A stretch of DNA of 12,567 nucleotides from positions 1 to 12,567 of the forward strand of contig DAHUXX010000278.1 of assembly GCA_027306955.1 (NCBI GenBank), given 5' to 3'. Both the position numbers and the translations under genes were made by a program. Shown here in pieces: positions 1-6,569 of the stretch (the first letter of the stretch is position 1; the number at the start of each line of letters is the position of its first letter). The notes under the pieces were generated by a model. That model made no database searches. It saw only the letters and a program-made list of their open reading frames with translations, and had not been told where the DNA came from. This DNA comes from Acetobacteraceae bacterium. Its GTDB lineage: Bacteria > Pseudomonadota > Alphaproteobacteria > Acetobacterales > Acetobacteraceae.

Positions 1-385
1 GCAGTGCCGCCTCGATGTCGGCGATCGCGCCGCCGATATCGCCGCTCCTGAACCGCGCGATCGCCCGGTCGCCATAACAGGCGGCGTAGCCCGGATCGAT
101 CACGAGCGCCGCGTCAAAGGCCTTGAGCGCGTCCTGATCGGCGTGGTTCACCAGGTCCCGCACGCCCCGCTGCTCCAGCAGCACCGCCGCCGGCGAGCCC
201 GCCTCGGTCCACAGCGCCCGCACGCGCAGCTCGATCAGGTGCGCCACGCTCCCGTCCGGCGCGTTCTTCAGCGCGTGCAGCAGCGCCGTGATCCGCCCGC
301 CGGCCGCCCCCTGCGCCCGCGCCACGCCCGCGCCCGGCGCGCAACACGCCAGCACCGCCGCAAGGACCAGGGCAACCCAGCGCAT
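1..385 (-). CDS. Exported TPR-repeat protein, 3' end outside window
   Basis: The ATG at 385-383 is preceded by AGGA (396-393) seven bases upstream, a good ribosome binding site. The visible 128 residues begin with an export signal: Met-Arg-Trp, then a hydrophobic stretch and VLACC, followed by an Ala-rich segment ending VARA. Either signal peptidase I cleavage after ARA or a lipobox at Cys14 is possible; the N-region is unusually short. Residues about 84-126 have the TPR pattern (ALKAFDAALVIDPGYAACY, then GDRAIARFRSGDIGGAIAD). TPRs mediate protein-protein contacts, so this is probably a periplasmic or outer-membrane-facing scaffold, but the partner cannot be deduced. It is the third gene of a leftward unit, 47 bases behind the oxidoreductase. 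The C-terminus lies outside the window, so total repeat number is unknown. Confidence 0.8.
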   Translation of the reverse strand, partial: MRWVALVLAAVLACCAPGAGVARAQGAAGGRITALLHALKNAPDGSVAHLIELRVRALWTEAGSPAAVLLEQRGVRDLVNHADQDALKAFDAALVIDPGYAACYGDRAIARFRSGDIGGAIADIEAAL

Positions 386-432
386 GCGCCGATCCTGCCG
401 CCGCGCGCGCCCCCAATTCAACCGTGGCGTGG

Positions 433-1344
433 TCAGCCGCCTTCCTTGAGCTCGCTCCCCGCCAGCAGCTCGCAGAGCTGCGCCAGCGCCGTGTGGTCCT
501 GCCCCGGCCCCAGCCGCTGCTGCGCTGCCAGCCACATCTCGCGGCACAGCGCCGCGAACGGCGCCGGCGTCGCCGTCTCCCGCCCCAGCCCGAGCGCGAT
601 GGTCACGTCCTTGACCATGAGGTCGAGCCCGAACCCGGAGGCGAATTTCCGCGACAGCACCTGCTGGCGGAACTTCCCCTTCGTCGAGTTGTTCATCCCC
701 GACGACACATTCAGCACATCCACCATCGTCCCGGGATCGAGCCCGAAACGCTGCCCGATCAGCAGCGCCTCGATCCCGATCAGGAACCCGCCGGCCGAGA
801 CCAGGTTGTTCAGCGCCTTCATCGCCTGCCCGGCGCCGACGCCGCCGCAATGGAGGATGGTGCTGCCCATTGCCTCCAGCACCGGGCGCACCCGCGCCAG
901 CGCCGCCTCGTCGCCCCCGGTCATGATCGCGAGATCGCCGGTCTCCGCCCGCGCCACCCCGCCCGACACCGGCGCATCGACCAGCGTCCCGCCCGCGGCG
1001 GCCACCACGCCCGCAAGCCGCTGCGTCTCGGCCGGCACGCCGGAGGACATCTCCACCACCACCGTGCCGGGCGCCAGCGCCGCCAGCACCCCGCCCTCGA
1101 GGACCTGGCCGACCTCCCCGCTCGTCGGCAGCATGGTGATCACCACGTCCGCGCCGCGCGCCAGCGTCGCGAGGTCGGGTGCGGCGGTCGCGCCCTGCTC
1201 GGCGGCGAAGGCGTGCGCCACGCCCGCGCGCGCGTCGAACACCGCGACGGGAAAACCGTGCCGGCGCAGGCAGGTCGCCATCGGCCGTCCCATCGCGCCG
1301 ATGCCGATGAAGCCTACGGAAAGCGCGTTACGCCGCCTGCTCAT
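433..1344 (-). CDS. NAD(P)-dependent oxidoreductase, 3-hydroxyisobutyrate dehydrogenase family
   Basis: The 303-residue product has normal length for the beta-hydroxyacid dehydrogenase family, which oxidises 3-hydroxyisobutyrate, tartronate semialdehyde or related acids with NAD(P). The Rossmann dinucleotide motif is at residues 11-19 (GFIGIGAMG), with PMA following. The substrate loop DAPVSGG is at 123-129, the catalytic Lys is K176 in GQAMKALNN with N180, and the C-terminal KD pair is K245/D246. The start is the ATG at 1344-1342; it overlaps the stop of the upstream chaperone as ATGA, so translation is probably coupled. The N-terminus fits the family, with five residues before the first beta strand. 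The exact substrate cannot be read from sequence: hydroxyisobutyrate dehydrogenase, tartronate semialdehyde reductase and glyoxylate/succinic semialdehyde reductase share these motifs. No valine-degradation or glyoxylate genes are adjacent. Confidence 0.92.
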   Translation of the reverse strand: MSRRRNALSVGFIGIGAMGRPMATCLRRHGFPVAVFDARAGVAHAFAAEQGATAAPDLATLARGADVVITMLPTSGEVGQVLEGGVLAALAPGTVVVEMSSGVPAETQRLAGVVAAAGGTLVDAPVSGGVARAETGDLAIMTGGDEAALARVRPVLEAMGSTILHCGGVGAGQAMKALNNLVSAGGFLIGIEALLIGQRFGLDPGTMVDVLNVSSGMNNSTKGKFRQQVLSRKFASGFGLDLMVKDVTIALGLGRETATPAPFAALCREMWLAAQQRLGPGQDHTALAQLCELLAGSELKEGG

Positions 1345-1919
1345 GGTCCGCTCTCCGCCCTGGGCGTCTCCATCCCGGCCATCTCCACCTCGGGAAACAC
1401 AACCCTGCCCGCCAGCATCTCCCCGACCTGCGCCGCCAGCGCCGCGTCCGCCGCGCGCACATAACGGGCAAGCCAGGCCGGCCCCTCGCCCGCCGGCCTG
1501 CCGCGCCAGACATTGCGCGCGATCGCCGCCTCCAGCGTTGCCATGTCCCCCGCGTCCAGCGCCTCGCCATAGGCGAGCGCCCTGCCGTGGAACGCCTCCC
1601 ACATGCGCTTGTTGCGCTTCGGCACGGAAAGATCGCCCACGCCGATCTCGCGCAGGCTGCGGTCCATGTCGCCGAACATCGCGTCGAACACCGCCTGCGC
1701 CAGCGCCGGTCCCGGCGGCTGCGCCTGCCACAGCTGCCGGATCACCAGGAACACGTGCAGCCCGATGCAGTCGAACCGCCCGTCCAGCGTGTCCGGCACC
1801 CCGATCGCGGCGTAGAACACCGGCCGCCGTGCCGCGGTCACGGCGGCGATATAGAGGTCGTGGCCCTCGCGCTGCAGCGGCGCGGCGCGGAACCAGGAAA
1901 GCACAAAGCGCGGCAACAT
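1341..1919 (-). CDS. Ubiquinol-cytochrome c chaperone family protein (CBP3/UQCC1-like)
   Basis: This 192-residue protein resembles the CBP3/UQCC1 family, which in mitochondria helps cytochrome b synthesis and assembly of the bc1 complex. Bacterial relatives are common in alphaproteobacteria, where direct functional proof is thinner. The diagnostic part is residues about 19-120: GHDLYIAAVTAARRPVFYA, then the segment GRFDCIGLHVFLVIRQL, then VFDAMFGDMDRSLREIGVGD, and a basic SVPKRNKRMWEAFHGRALAYGEAL helix (abridged at both ends). There is no signal peptide or membrane segment, so it should act in the cytoplasm or at the inner membrane face. The start is the ATG at 1919-1917 (MLPRFVLSWF). Its stop overlaps the oxidoreductase ATG. 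It is transcribed divergently from bamE, a pairing I recall from other alphaproteobacteria, which supports both assignments. Confidence 0.9.
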   Translation of the reverse strand: MLPRFVLSWFRAAPLQREGHDLYIAAVTAARRPVFYAAIGVPDTLDGRFDCIGLHVFLVIRQLWQAQPPGPALAQAVFDAMFGDMDRSLREIGVGDLSVPKRNKRMWEAFHGRALAYGEALDAGDMATLEAAIARNVWRGRPAGEGPAWLARYVRAADAALAAQVGEMLAGRVVFPEVEMAGMETPRAESGP

Positions 1920-2001
1920 CGCCCCGAGATGCCACGGCCCCCCGGATGAGCCAAGAGCCCATGCCCGAAACCCGCCCGAAACCGCACCTGAACCAGGGCC
2001 G

Positions 2002-2047
2002 CCAGCGCTCTCGCGACAGGGATCCCAGCGCTCTCGCGACAGGGATC
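2002..2047. repeat. Perfect 23-bp tandem duplication (two copies)
   Basis: Copy 1 is 2002-2024 and copy 2 is 2025-2047, identical at all 23 positions and joined without a gap. Each copy contains two 6-bp palindromes, AGCGCT and TCGCGA, and the junction makes an 8-bp palindrome GGGATCCC (2019-2026). The period of 23 bases is near two helical turns, so proteins bound to both copies would sit on the same face of the DNA. It could be a duplicated operator or simply a recent replication-slippage event; the perfect identity allows either. Confidence 0.97.
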
Positions 2048-2048
2048 A

Positions 2049-2054
2049 TTGACA
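2049..2054 (+). promoter_or_regulatory. Candidate -35 hexamer TTGACA ahead of bamE
   Basis: TTGACA matches the sigma-70 -35 consensus at all six positions and lies 33 bases before the bamE ATG, directly after the 23-bp repeats. The hexamers 16-18 bases downstream (around 2071-2078, GGGACCGC) do not resemble TATAAT. If this promoter is real, the transcript would start only a few bases before the ATG and be nearly leaderless. This is a candidate only. Confidence 0.25.
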
Positions 2055-2087
2055 GGCACCGCCCCGGCATGGGACCGCATCGCCGCC

Positions 2088-2597
2088 ATGCGCTGCCGCC
2101 ATCTCCCCACCGCCCCGCTCCCGATTCTGGCGCTTGCCCTGCTGCTCGCCGGCTGCGCCCCGGGTTTCTGGTCCTACGAGCCGCAAGTGCGCGGCAACAT
2201 GGTCAGCGCCGACGCGCTCAAGCAGCTCGTCCCCGGCACCTCGACGGAGGCCGACGCCACCGCCGCACTCGGCTCGCCCACCGCCACGGGCAGCTTCGAC
2301 CCCAACACCTGGATCTATATCGGCCAGGTCACCAAGCCGCAGATCGCCGCCTTCCAGGGCGTGGAAAAGCAGAATGTCGTCGTGCTGCACTTCAGCAACG
2401 CCGGCGTCCTGACGTCGATCGAGCAGAAGACCGGCAAGAACAGCCTGTCCGCGCCGATGATCGCCCGCGTCACCCCCTCGCCGGGCAGCAACCCCGATAT
2501 CCTGCAGCAGATCCTCGGCAACGTCGGCCGCTACAGCGCCACCCCGACGCAGAGCGGCACCCCCGGCGGCGGCGCGCCCAGCAGCGGCAACTATTGA
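2088..2597 (+). CDS. bamE: Outer membrane protein assembly factor BamE (SmpA/OmlA lipoprotein)
   Basis: BamE is a small lipoprotein of the BAM complex, which folds beta-barrel proteins into the outer membrane. The 169-residue product begins with a short basic N-region, a Leu/Ala-rich hydrophobic stretch and a lipobox LLAGC, with the lipidated Cys at residue 23. The mature part has the SmpA/OmlA pattern: RGNMVSADALKQLVPGTS at about 35-52, ALGSPTATGSFDPNTWIYIG at about 59-78, then FQGVEKQNVVVLHFSNAGVL (abridged). The C-terminal tail is Gly/Ser/Pro-rich and low complexity. The ATG at 2088 is chosen because it starts just before the signal peptide; an in-frame TTG at 2049 would add 13 residues unlike a signal peptide and coincides with the -35-like hexamer. 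It is divergent from the bc1 chaperone and only four bases before pyrB, so it probably leads the long rightward unit. Confidence 0.92.
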   Translation: MRCRHLPTAPLPILALALLLAGCAPGFWSYEPQVRGNMVSADALKQLVPGTSTEADATAALGSPTATGSFDPNTWIYIGQVTKPQIAAFQGVEKQNVVVLHFSNAGVLTSIEQKTGKNSLSAPMIARVTPSPGSNPDILQQILGNVGRYSATPTQSGTPGGGAPSSGNY

Positions 2598-2601
2598 CGC
2601 C

Positions 2602-3540
2602 ATGGCCCCGCCGTCCCGCCGCCACCTGCTCCAGATCGAGGGCATGGACCGGCCCGAGATCGGCGCCCTCCTGGACCTCGCGGAGAGCTACGTGCTGCTC
2701 AACCGCACCGGCAAGACCCCGCGCGACCTTCTGCGCGGCCGTACGCTGATCAACCTGTTTTTCGAGGATTCAACCCGCACGCGCACGAGCTTCGAGCTGG
2801 CCGGCAAGCGCCTCGGCGCTGACGTGCTCAACATGAGCGTCTCCACCTCCTCCGTGAACAAGGGCGAGACGCTGCTCGACACCGCCGCGACCCTCAACGC
2901 GATGCACTGCGACCTGCTCGTCGTCCGCCACGACCAGTCCGGCGCGCCGCACCTCCTGGCACAGAAAGTGGAAGCCAGCGTCGTCAACGCCGGCGACGGC
3001 ACGCACGAGCACCCGACGCAGGCGCTGCTCGACGCGCTGACCATCCGCCGCCGCCGTGGCCGCGTCGAGGGGCTCACCGTCGCCATCTGCGGCGACGTCA
3101 TGCACAGCCGTGTCGCCCGCTCCAACATCCACCTGCTGCTGGCCATGGGCGCCGCGGTGCGCGTCGTCGGCCCGCCAACCCTGCTGCCCAGCGCGGTCGA
3201 GCGCCTTGGCGTCGAGGTGTTCCACGACATGGCGACCGGACTCGCGGGCGTCGACGTGGTGATGATGCTGCGCCTGCAGCGCGAGCGCATGGCGAAGGGC
3301 CTGGTCCCCAGTGCGCGCGAATTCTTCCGCTTCTACGGCCTCGACCAGGCCAAGCTTGCCACCGCCGCGCCGCACGCGCTGGTCATGCACCCGGGCCCGA
3401 TGAACCGCGGCGTCGAGATCGCCAGCGACGTCGCCGACGACCCGCTGCGCAGCGTCATCCGCGAGCAGGTCGAGATGGGCGTCGCCGTTCGGATGGCCGT
3501 GCTCGACCGGCTCACCAGGGCGGCACTCGCCAATGCCTGA
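2602..3540 (+). CDS. pyrB: Aspartate carbamoyltransferase catalytic subunit
   Basis: PyrB condenses carbamoyl phosphate with aspartate to N-carbamoylaspartate, the first committed step of pyrimidine synthesis, in the cytoplasm. The 312-residue protein has every expected active-site element: carbamoyl-phosphate loop FFEDSTRTRTSFE with S57-T58-R59-T60, R109 in VVRHDQ, H137 and Q140 in HEHPTQALLD, R170 in GDVMHSRVARS, R224 and Q226 in MLRLQRERM, and HPGPMNRGVE near 263-272. It should therefore be catalytically competent. The length is that of a plain catalytic chain, without an obvious N-terminal regulatory extension. No pyrI regulatory gene is nearby. It starts four bases after the bamE stop and its last eight bases overlap pyrC', whose product probably joins it in a PyrB-PyrC' complex as in Pseudomonas-type enzymes. 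Confidence 0.97.
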   Translation: MAPPSRRHLLQIEGMDRPEIGALLDLAESYVLLNRTGKTPRDLLRGRTLINLFFEDSTRTRTSFELAGKRLGADVLNMSVSTSSVNKGETLLDTAATLNAMHCDLLVVRHDQSGAPHLLAQKVEASVVNAGDGTHEHPTQALLDALTIRRRRGRVEGLTVAICGDVMHSRVARSNIHLLLAMGAAVRVVGPPTLLPSAVERLGVEVFHDMATGLAGVDVVMMLRLQRERMAKGLVPSAREFFRFYGLDQAKLATAAPHALVMHPGPMNRGVEIASDVADDPLRSVIREQVEMGVAVRMAVLDRLTRAALANA

Positions 3541-4825
3541 GAGCCCGGCACCTGACACGCTGATCGAGCGCGTCCGCCTCCTCGACCCCGCTTCCGGCCT
3601 CGACGCCCAGGGCTCGCTGCTGATCCGCGACGGCCGTATCGCGGACCACGGAACGAACCTCGGCCGCCCCGACGGCGCCACGATCGTCGAGGGCAACGGC
3701 GCCATTCTCTGCCCCGGCCTCGTGGACATGCGCGCGCAGTTGGGCGAGCCGGGCTACGAATACCGCGAGACCATCGCCTCCGCCGCCGAGGCCGCCGCCG
3801 CGGGCGGGATCACCACGCTCGCCTGCCTGCCCGACAGCCGCCCCGCTCTTGACGACCCGGCGCTCGTGCGCCTGCTGCGCGCCCGCGGCGAGGAAACCGG
3901 CTCGCTCACCATTCTGCCGTATGGCGCCCTCACGCGCGGCTGCGAGGGCCAGGACCTCGCGGAGCTCGGTCTCCTGCACGAGGCCGGCGCCGTCGCCTTC
4001 ACCGACGGTGGCCATGCCATCGGCTCCGCGCGCCTGATGCGCCGCGCGCTGGCCTACGCCGGCGGCTTCGGCGCCCGCATCGTGCAGCACCCGGAGGAAC
4101 CGTCGCTCGCCGAGGGCGGCACCGCGACGGAGGGGGAGCTTGCCACCCGCCTCGGCCTGCCCGCCAGTCCCGCCGCCGCCGAGGCGATCCTGGTCGCGCG
4201 CGACATCCGCCTGGCCGAGCTCACCGGCGGCGCGGTGCATTTCGCGCACGTCTCCACCGCCGAGGCGCTCGCCCTCATCCGCGCCGCCAAGGACCGGGGG
4301 CTTGCCGTCACCTGCGACACCGCGCCCCCCTATTTCGACCTCAACGAGACGGCGATCGGCGAGTTCCGCAGCTTCGCCAGCCTCTCACCGCCCTTGCGCT
4401 CGGAGGCCGACCGGATGGCCGTGGTCGCCGCCCTCGCGGACGGCACCATCGACGCCATCGCCTCCGACCACCAGCCGCGCGACGCCGACGACAAGCGCCT
4501 GCCCTTCGCCCAGGCCTCCGCGGGCGGCACCGGCCTCGTCACCCTGCTCGCCGTCACCCTCGCCCAGGTCCATGGCGGCACGCTGCCGCTCATCCGCGCG
4601 CTCGGGCTGCTCACCGTCGAGCCCGCCCGCCTGCTCGGCGCCGATGCCGGTACGCTGCGCAAGGGGGCCGCCGCGGACGTCTGCCTCTTCGCCCCGGAAC
4701 ACGCCTGGCGCGTCGAGTCCGGCCAGCTTCCCGGCAAGGCACAGAACACGCCCTTCGACGGCCGCGCGCTCGAGGGCCGCGTGCTGGCCACCTGGAAGTC
4801 GGGGCGCCAGGTCTTCGCCGGATGA
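3533..4825 (+). CDS. Dihydroorotase-like protein lacking the HxH metal site (PyrC'/PyrX)
   Basis: This 430-residue amidohydrolase-fold protein belongs to the dihydroorotase family, whose active members close N-carbamoylaspartate into dihydroorotate. Where active type I enzymes have PGxxDxHxHxREPG, this one has PGLVDMRAQLGEPG (61-74): the metal-binding pair is replaced by R67 and Q69. The usual PHH after the fourth strand is PPY (265-267), and TDHAPH is SDHQPR (311-316). Other landmarks remain: D158 in FTDGG, H186 in QHPEEP, H239 in HFAHVST, D312. Loss of the HxH pair predicts an inactive enzyme, as for the Pseudomonas PyrC' subunit that is needed to assemble aspartate transcarbamoylase. Its overlap with pyrB (ATGCCTGA) fits a stoichiometric partner. 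A separate active dihydroorotase should exist elsewhere in the genome. The start ATG at 3533 lacks a clear ribosome binding site, consistent with coupling. Confidence 0.9.
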   Translation: MPESPAPDTLIERVRLLDPASGLDAQGSLLIRDGRIADHGTNLGRPDGATIVEGNGAILCPGLVDMRAQLGEPGYEYRETIASAAEAAAAGGITTLACLPDSRPALDDPALVRLLRARGEETGSLTILPYGALTRGCEGQDLAELGLLHEAGAVAFTDGGHAIGSARLMRRALAYAGGFGARIVQHPEEPSLAEGGTATEGELATRLGLPASPAAAEAILVARDIRLAELTGGAVHFAHVSTAEALALIRAAKDRGLAVTCDTAPPYFDLNETAIGEFRSFASLSPPLRSEADRMAVVAALADGTIDAIASDHQPRDADDKRLPFAQASAGGTGLVTLLAVTLAQVHGGTLPLIRALGLLTVEPARLLGADAGTLRKGAAADVCLFAPEHAWRVESGQLPGKAQNTPFDGRALEGRVLATWKSGRQVFAG

Positions 4826-5415
4826 ACGCCGCGCTCGTCCCGGTGCTGCTGATCGGCTACCTGCTGGGCTCGGTGCCGTTCGGGTTGCTGCTCACCCGTG
4901 CCGCCGGCGCCGGTGACCTCAGGCGCATCGGCTCAGGCAGCATCGGTGCCACCAACGTGCTGCGGACCGGCCGCAAGGGTCTCGCGGCCGCGACAGTGCT
5001 GCTCGATGTCGGCAAGGGCGCGGTCGCGGTGGCCGCCGGACGGCTGGTCGCGGCCGAACCCGGCGTGCTCCTTGGCGGGCTCGCCGCCGTGGTCGGTCAC
5101 ATGTTCCCCGTCTGGCTGAAATTCCGGGGCGGCAAAGGCGTCGCGACCGGCTTCGGGGTACTGCTCGCCGCGATGCCCGCGGTGGGCGGCATGGCCGGCC
5201 TGCTCTGGCTTGCCGTCGTCCTGGTCGTGCGCATCTCGTCGGCCGGCGCGCTGGTGGCGTCCGCGGCGGTACCGTTGCTGACGTGGCTGCTCGGGCAAGG
5301 GCCGCAAGCGGTCGCGACCGTCGTGGTCATCGCCGCCCTCGTCTTCATCCGCCACCGCACCAACATCGCGCGCCTGCTCGCGGGCACGGAGCCGCGCATC
5401 GGCCGCCCTTCATGA
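4822..5415 (+). CDS. plsY: Glycerol-3-phosphate acyltransferase PlsY
   Basis: PlsY transfers the acyl group of acyl-phosphate (made by PlsX) to glycerol-3-phosphate, the first step of membrane phospholipid synthesis, in the inner membrane. The 197 residues show all family motifs: GSVPFG at 16-21, GSGSIGATNVLRTGRKG at 37-53, GHMFPVWLKFRGGKGVATG at 92-110, and HRTNIARLLAGTE at 178-190. Five hydrophobic segments are visible, at about 4-24, 56-77, 84-99 (short), 111-135 and 139-175; the last may be two. The ATG overlaps the pyrC' stop as ATGA. Third codon positions favour G (CTG, GTG, GCG) more than in the flanking genes, which favour C. plsY between pyrC and dprA is a common alphaproteobacterial order. 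plsX is not in the window. Confidence 0.96.
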   Translation: MNAALVPVLLIGYLLGSVPFGLLLTRAAGAGDLRRIGSGSIGATNVLRTGRKGLAAATVLLDVGKGAVAVAAGRLVAAEPGVLLGGLAAVVGHMFPVWLKFRGGKGVATGFGVLLAAMPAVGGMAGLLWLAVVLVVRISSAGALVASAAVPLLTWLLGQGPQAVATVVVIAALVFIRHRTNIARLLAGTEPRIGRPS

Positions 5416-5429
5416 GCCGAGGCGCATGA
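5412..5429 (+). promoter_or_regulatory. Five-codon mini-ORF bridging plsY stop and dprA start
   Basis: The plsY stop is overlapped by an ATG (ATGA, 5412-5415) that opens a frame of five codons, MSRGA, whose TGA (5427-5429) overlaps the dprA ATG (5426-5428), again as ATGA. A ribosome finishing plsY could re-initiate here and be delivered to the dprA start. GAGG inside it (5419-5422) could also act as a close Shine-Dalgarno for dprA. Function is inferred; the arrangement itself is directly visible. Confidence 0.3.
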
Positions 5430-6550
5430 ATCTCTGGCGCCGGCCCACGGCGTCGGCCGACCTCGTCGACGCGCTCCGCCTCGCGCGCACCGAAGGCGTT
5501 GGCCCCATCGCCTGGCGACGCCTCCTCGCGCGTTTCGCCTCCCCCGCCGCCGCGCTGGCCGAACTTCCGCGCCTCGCGCGCGCCGGCGGCCGCGACACCC
5601 CGCCGCGCATCCCCTCGCCTGCCGAGGCCGAGCGCGAGATCGCCGCCCTGGACAAGCTCGGCGGCCGCTTCCTCGTCCTCGGCGAGCCATCCTATCCCGC
5701 GCTCCTCGCCACCGTCGACGACGCGCCCCCGGTTGTCGCCTGCCTCGGCGATCCCTCGTTCCTGGCGCGGAAATCCGTGGCCATCGTTGGCAGCCGCAAC
5801 GCCTCGACCAACGGCCAGCGCCTTGCCGAGCAGCTCGGCGCCGAACTCGCCAAGGCCGGCATCGCCGTCGTCTCCGGCCTCGCGCGCGGCATCGACACCG
5901 CGGCGCATGAAGGTGCCCTCCTCCACGGCGCCACCATCGCCTGCGTCGCCGGCGGCCTCGACATCCCCTACCCGCCGGAAAACGCCGCGCTGCAGGCCCG
6001 CATCGCCCAGCACGGCGCGGTCCTCGCCGAATCCCCGCTCGGCACCGCGCCCCTCGGCCGCTCCTTCCCCCGTCGCAACCGCATCATCGCCGCAATCTCG
6101 CTCGGCACCGTGGTCGTGGAGGCCGCCCCCCGCTCCGGCAGCCTGCTCACCGCGCGGCTCGCCGCCGAGGCCGGGCGCGAGGTCTTCGCCGTCCCCGGCT
6201 CGCCGCTCGACCCGCGCGCGCGCGGCACCAACAACCTGATCCGCGAGGGCGCGCACCTGGTCGAGGCCGCGGAGGACATCCTGCGCGAACTGCCACCAGA
6301 CTCGCCGCCGCAACCCCAGCGTGAACTCGCCGAACCACCTCCTTCCTGGGAAGACCCAACACTTCACGCGAAGATCACATCGCAACTTCTTGATCTGGTC
6401 TCCCATTCGCCAACGCCTGTTGACGACCTCATCCGCCGGTGTCAGGTCTCCGCCGCTGTCGTCATGGCCATCCTGATGGAACTGGAGGCCGCCGGCCGCA
6501 TCGAATCGCTGCCGGGAAACCGTGTGGCCCTCATCGCAAAAGACTTCTGA
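5426..6550 (+). CDS. dprA: DNA processing protein DprA/Smf
   Basis: DprA binds incoming single-stranded DNA during natural transformation, protects it and loads RecA; it is also widespread in bacteria not known to be transformable. The 374-residue protein has an N-terminal helical SAM-like region (about 12-50), the Rossmann-like DNA-binding core with VGSRNAS (121-127), SGLARGIDTAAH (150-161), FPRRNRIIA (214-222), SGSLLTA (237-243) and VPGS (256-259), and a C-terminal winged-helix domain (about 315-374) of the kind found in many proteobacterial DprA proteins. The ATG at 5426 gives a normal N-terminus and is reached from plsY through the mini-ORF. Between core and winged helix, the linker DNA (about 6350-6420) drops to near 50% GC. 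All core motifs are intact, so the protein is probably functional. Confidence 0.96.
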   Translation: MNLWRRPTASADLVDALRLARTEGVGPIAWRRLLARFASPAAALAELPRLARAGGRDTPPRIPSPAEAEREIAALDKLGGRFLVLGEPSYPALLATVDDAPPVVACLGDPSFLARKSVAIVGSRNASTNGQRLAEQLGAELAKAGIAVVSGLARGIDTAAHEGALLHGATIACVAGGLDIPYPPENAALQARIAQHGAVLAESPLGTAPLGRSFPRRNRIIAAISLGTVVVEAAPRSGSLLTARLAAEAGREVFAVPGSPLDPRARGTNNLIREGAHLVEAAEDILRELPPDSPPQPQRELAEPPPSWEDPTLHAKITSQLLDLVSHSPTPVDDLIRRCQVSAAVVMAILMELEAAGRIESLPGNRVALIAKDF

Positions 6551-6569
6551 AGGACCCTCCGCGGTCGCC

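Larger units (their letters stand above)
1920..2087. promoter_or_regulatory. Divergent intergenic region between chaperone and bamE
   Basis: This 168-base spacer must carry the promoters for both the leftward chaperone unit and the rightward bamE-pyrB unit. Its right half contains a perfect 23-bp tandem duplication (2002-2047) followed by TTGACA (2049-2054). Its left half contains a 9-base direct repeat CCCGAAACC at 1964-1972 and 1975-1983, spaced 11 bases start to start, close to one helical turn. I see no clear -35/-10 pair for the leftward unit. No open frame in the spacer looks protein coding. Confidence 0.6.

Noticed and set aside
2002..2047. Minimal CRISPR or att-site repeat
   Set aside because: The two copies are directly adjacent with no spacer, no cas, integrase or transposase gene is in the window, and there is no terminal inverted repeat.
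2049..2087. TTG 2049 as the bamE start
   Set aside because: It would put 13 residues ahead of an otherwise good signal peptide and lipobox, and the TTG is part of the TTGACA hexamer; ATG 2088 is simpler.
143..2749. 868-codon open frame on the plus strand across the minus-strand genes and bamE
   Set aside because: It is Arg/Pro/Ala-rich with no recognisable domain, and it lies opposite or out of frame with four genes that have clear family motifs. Long antisense frames are expected at this GC content.
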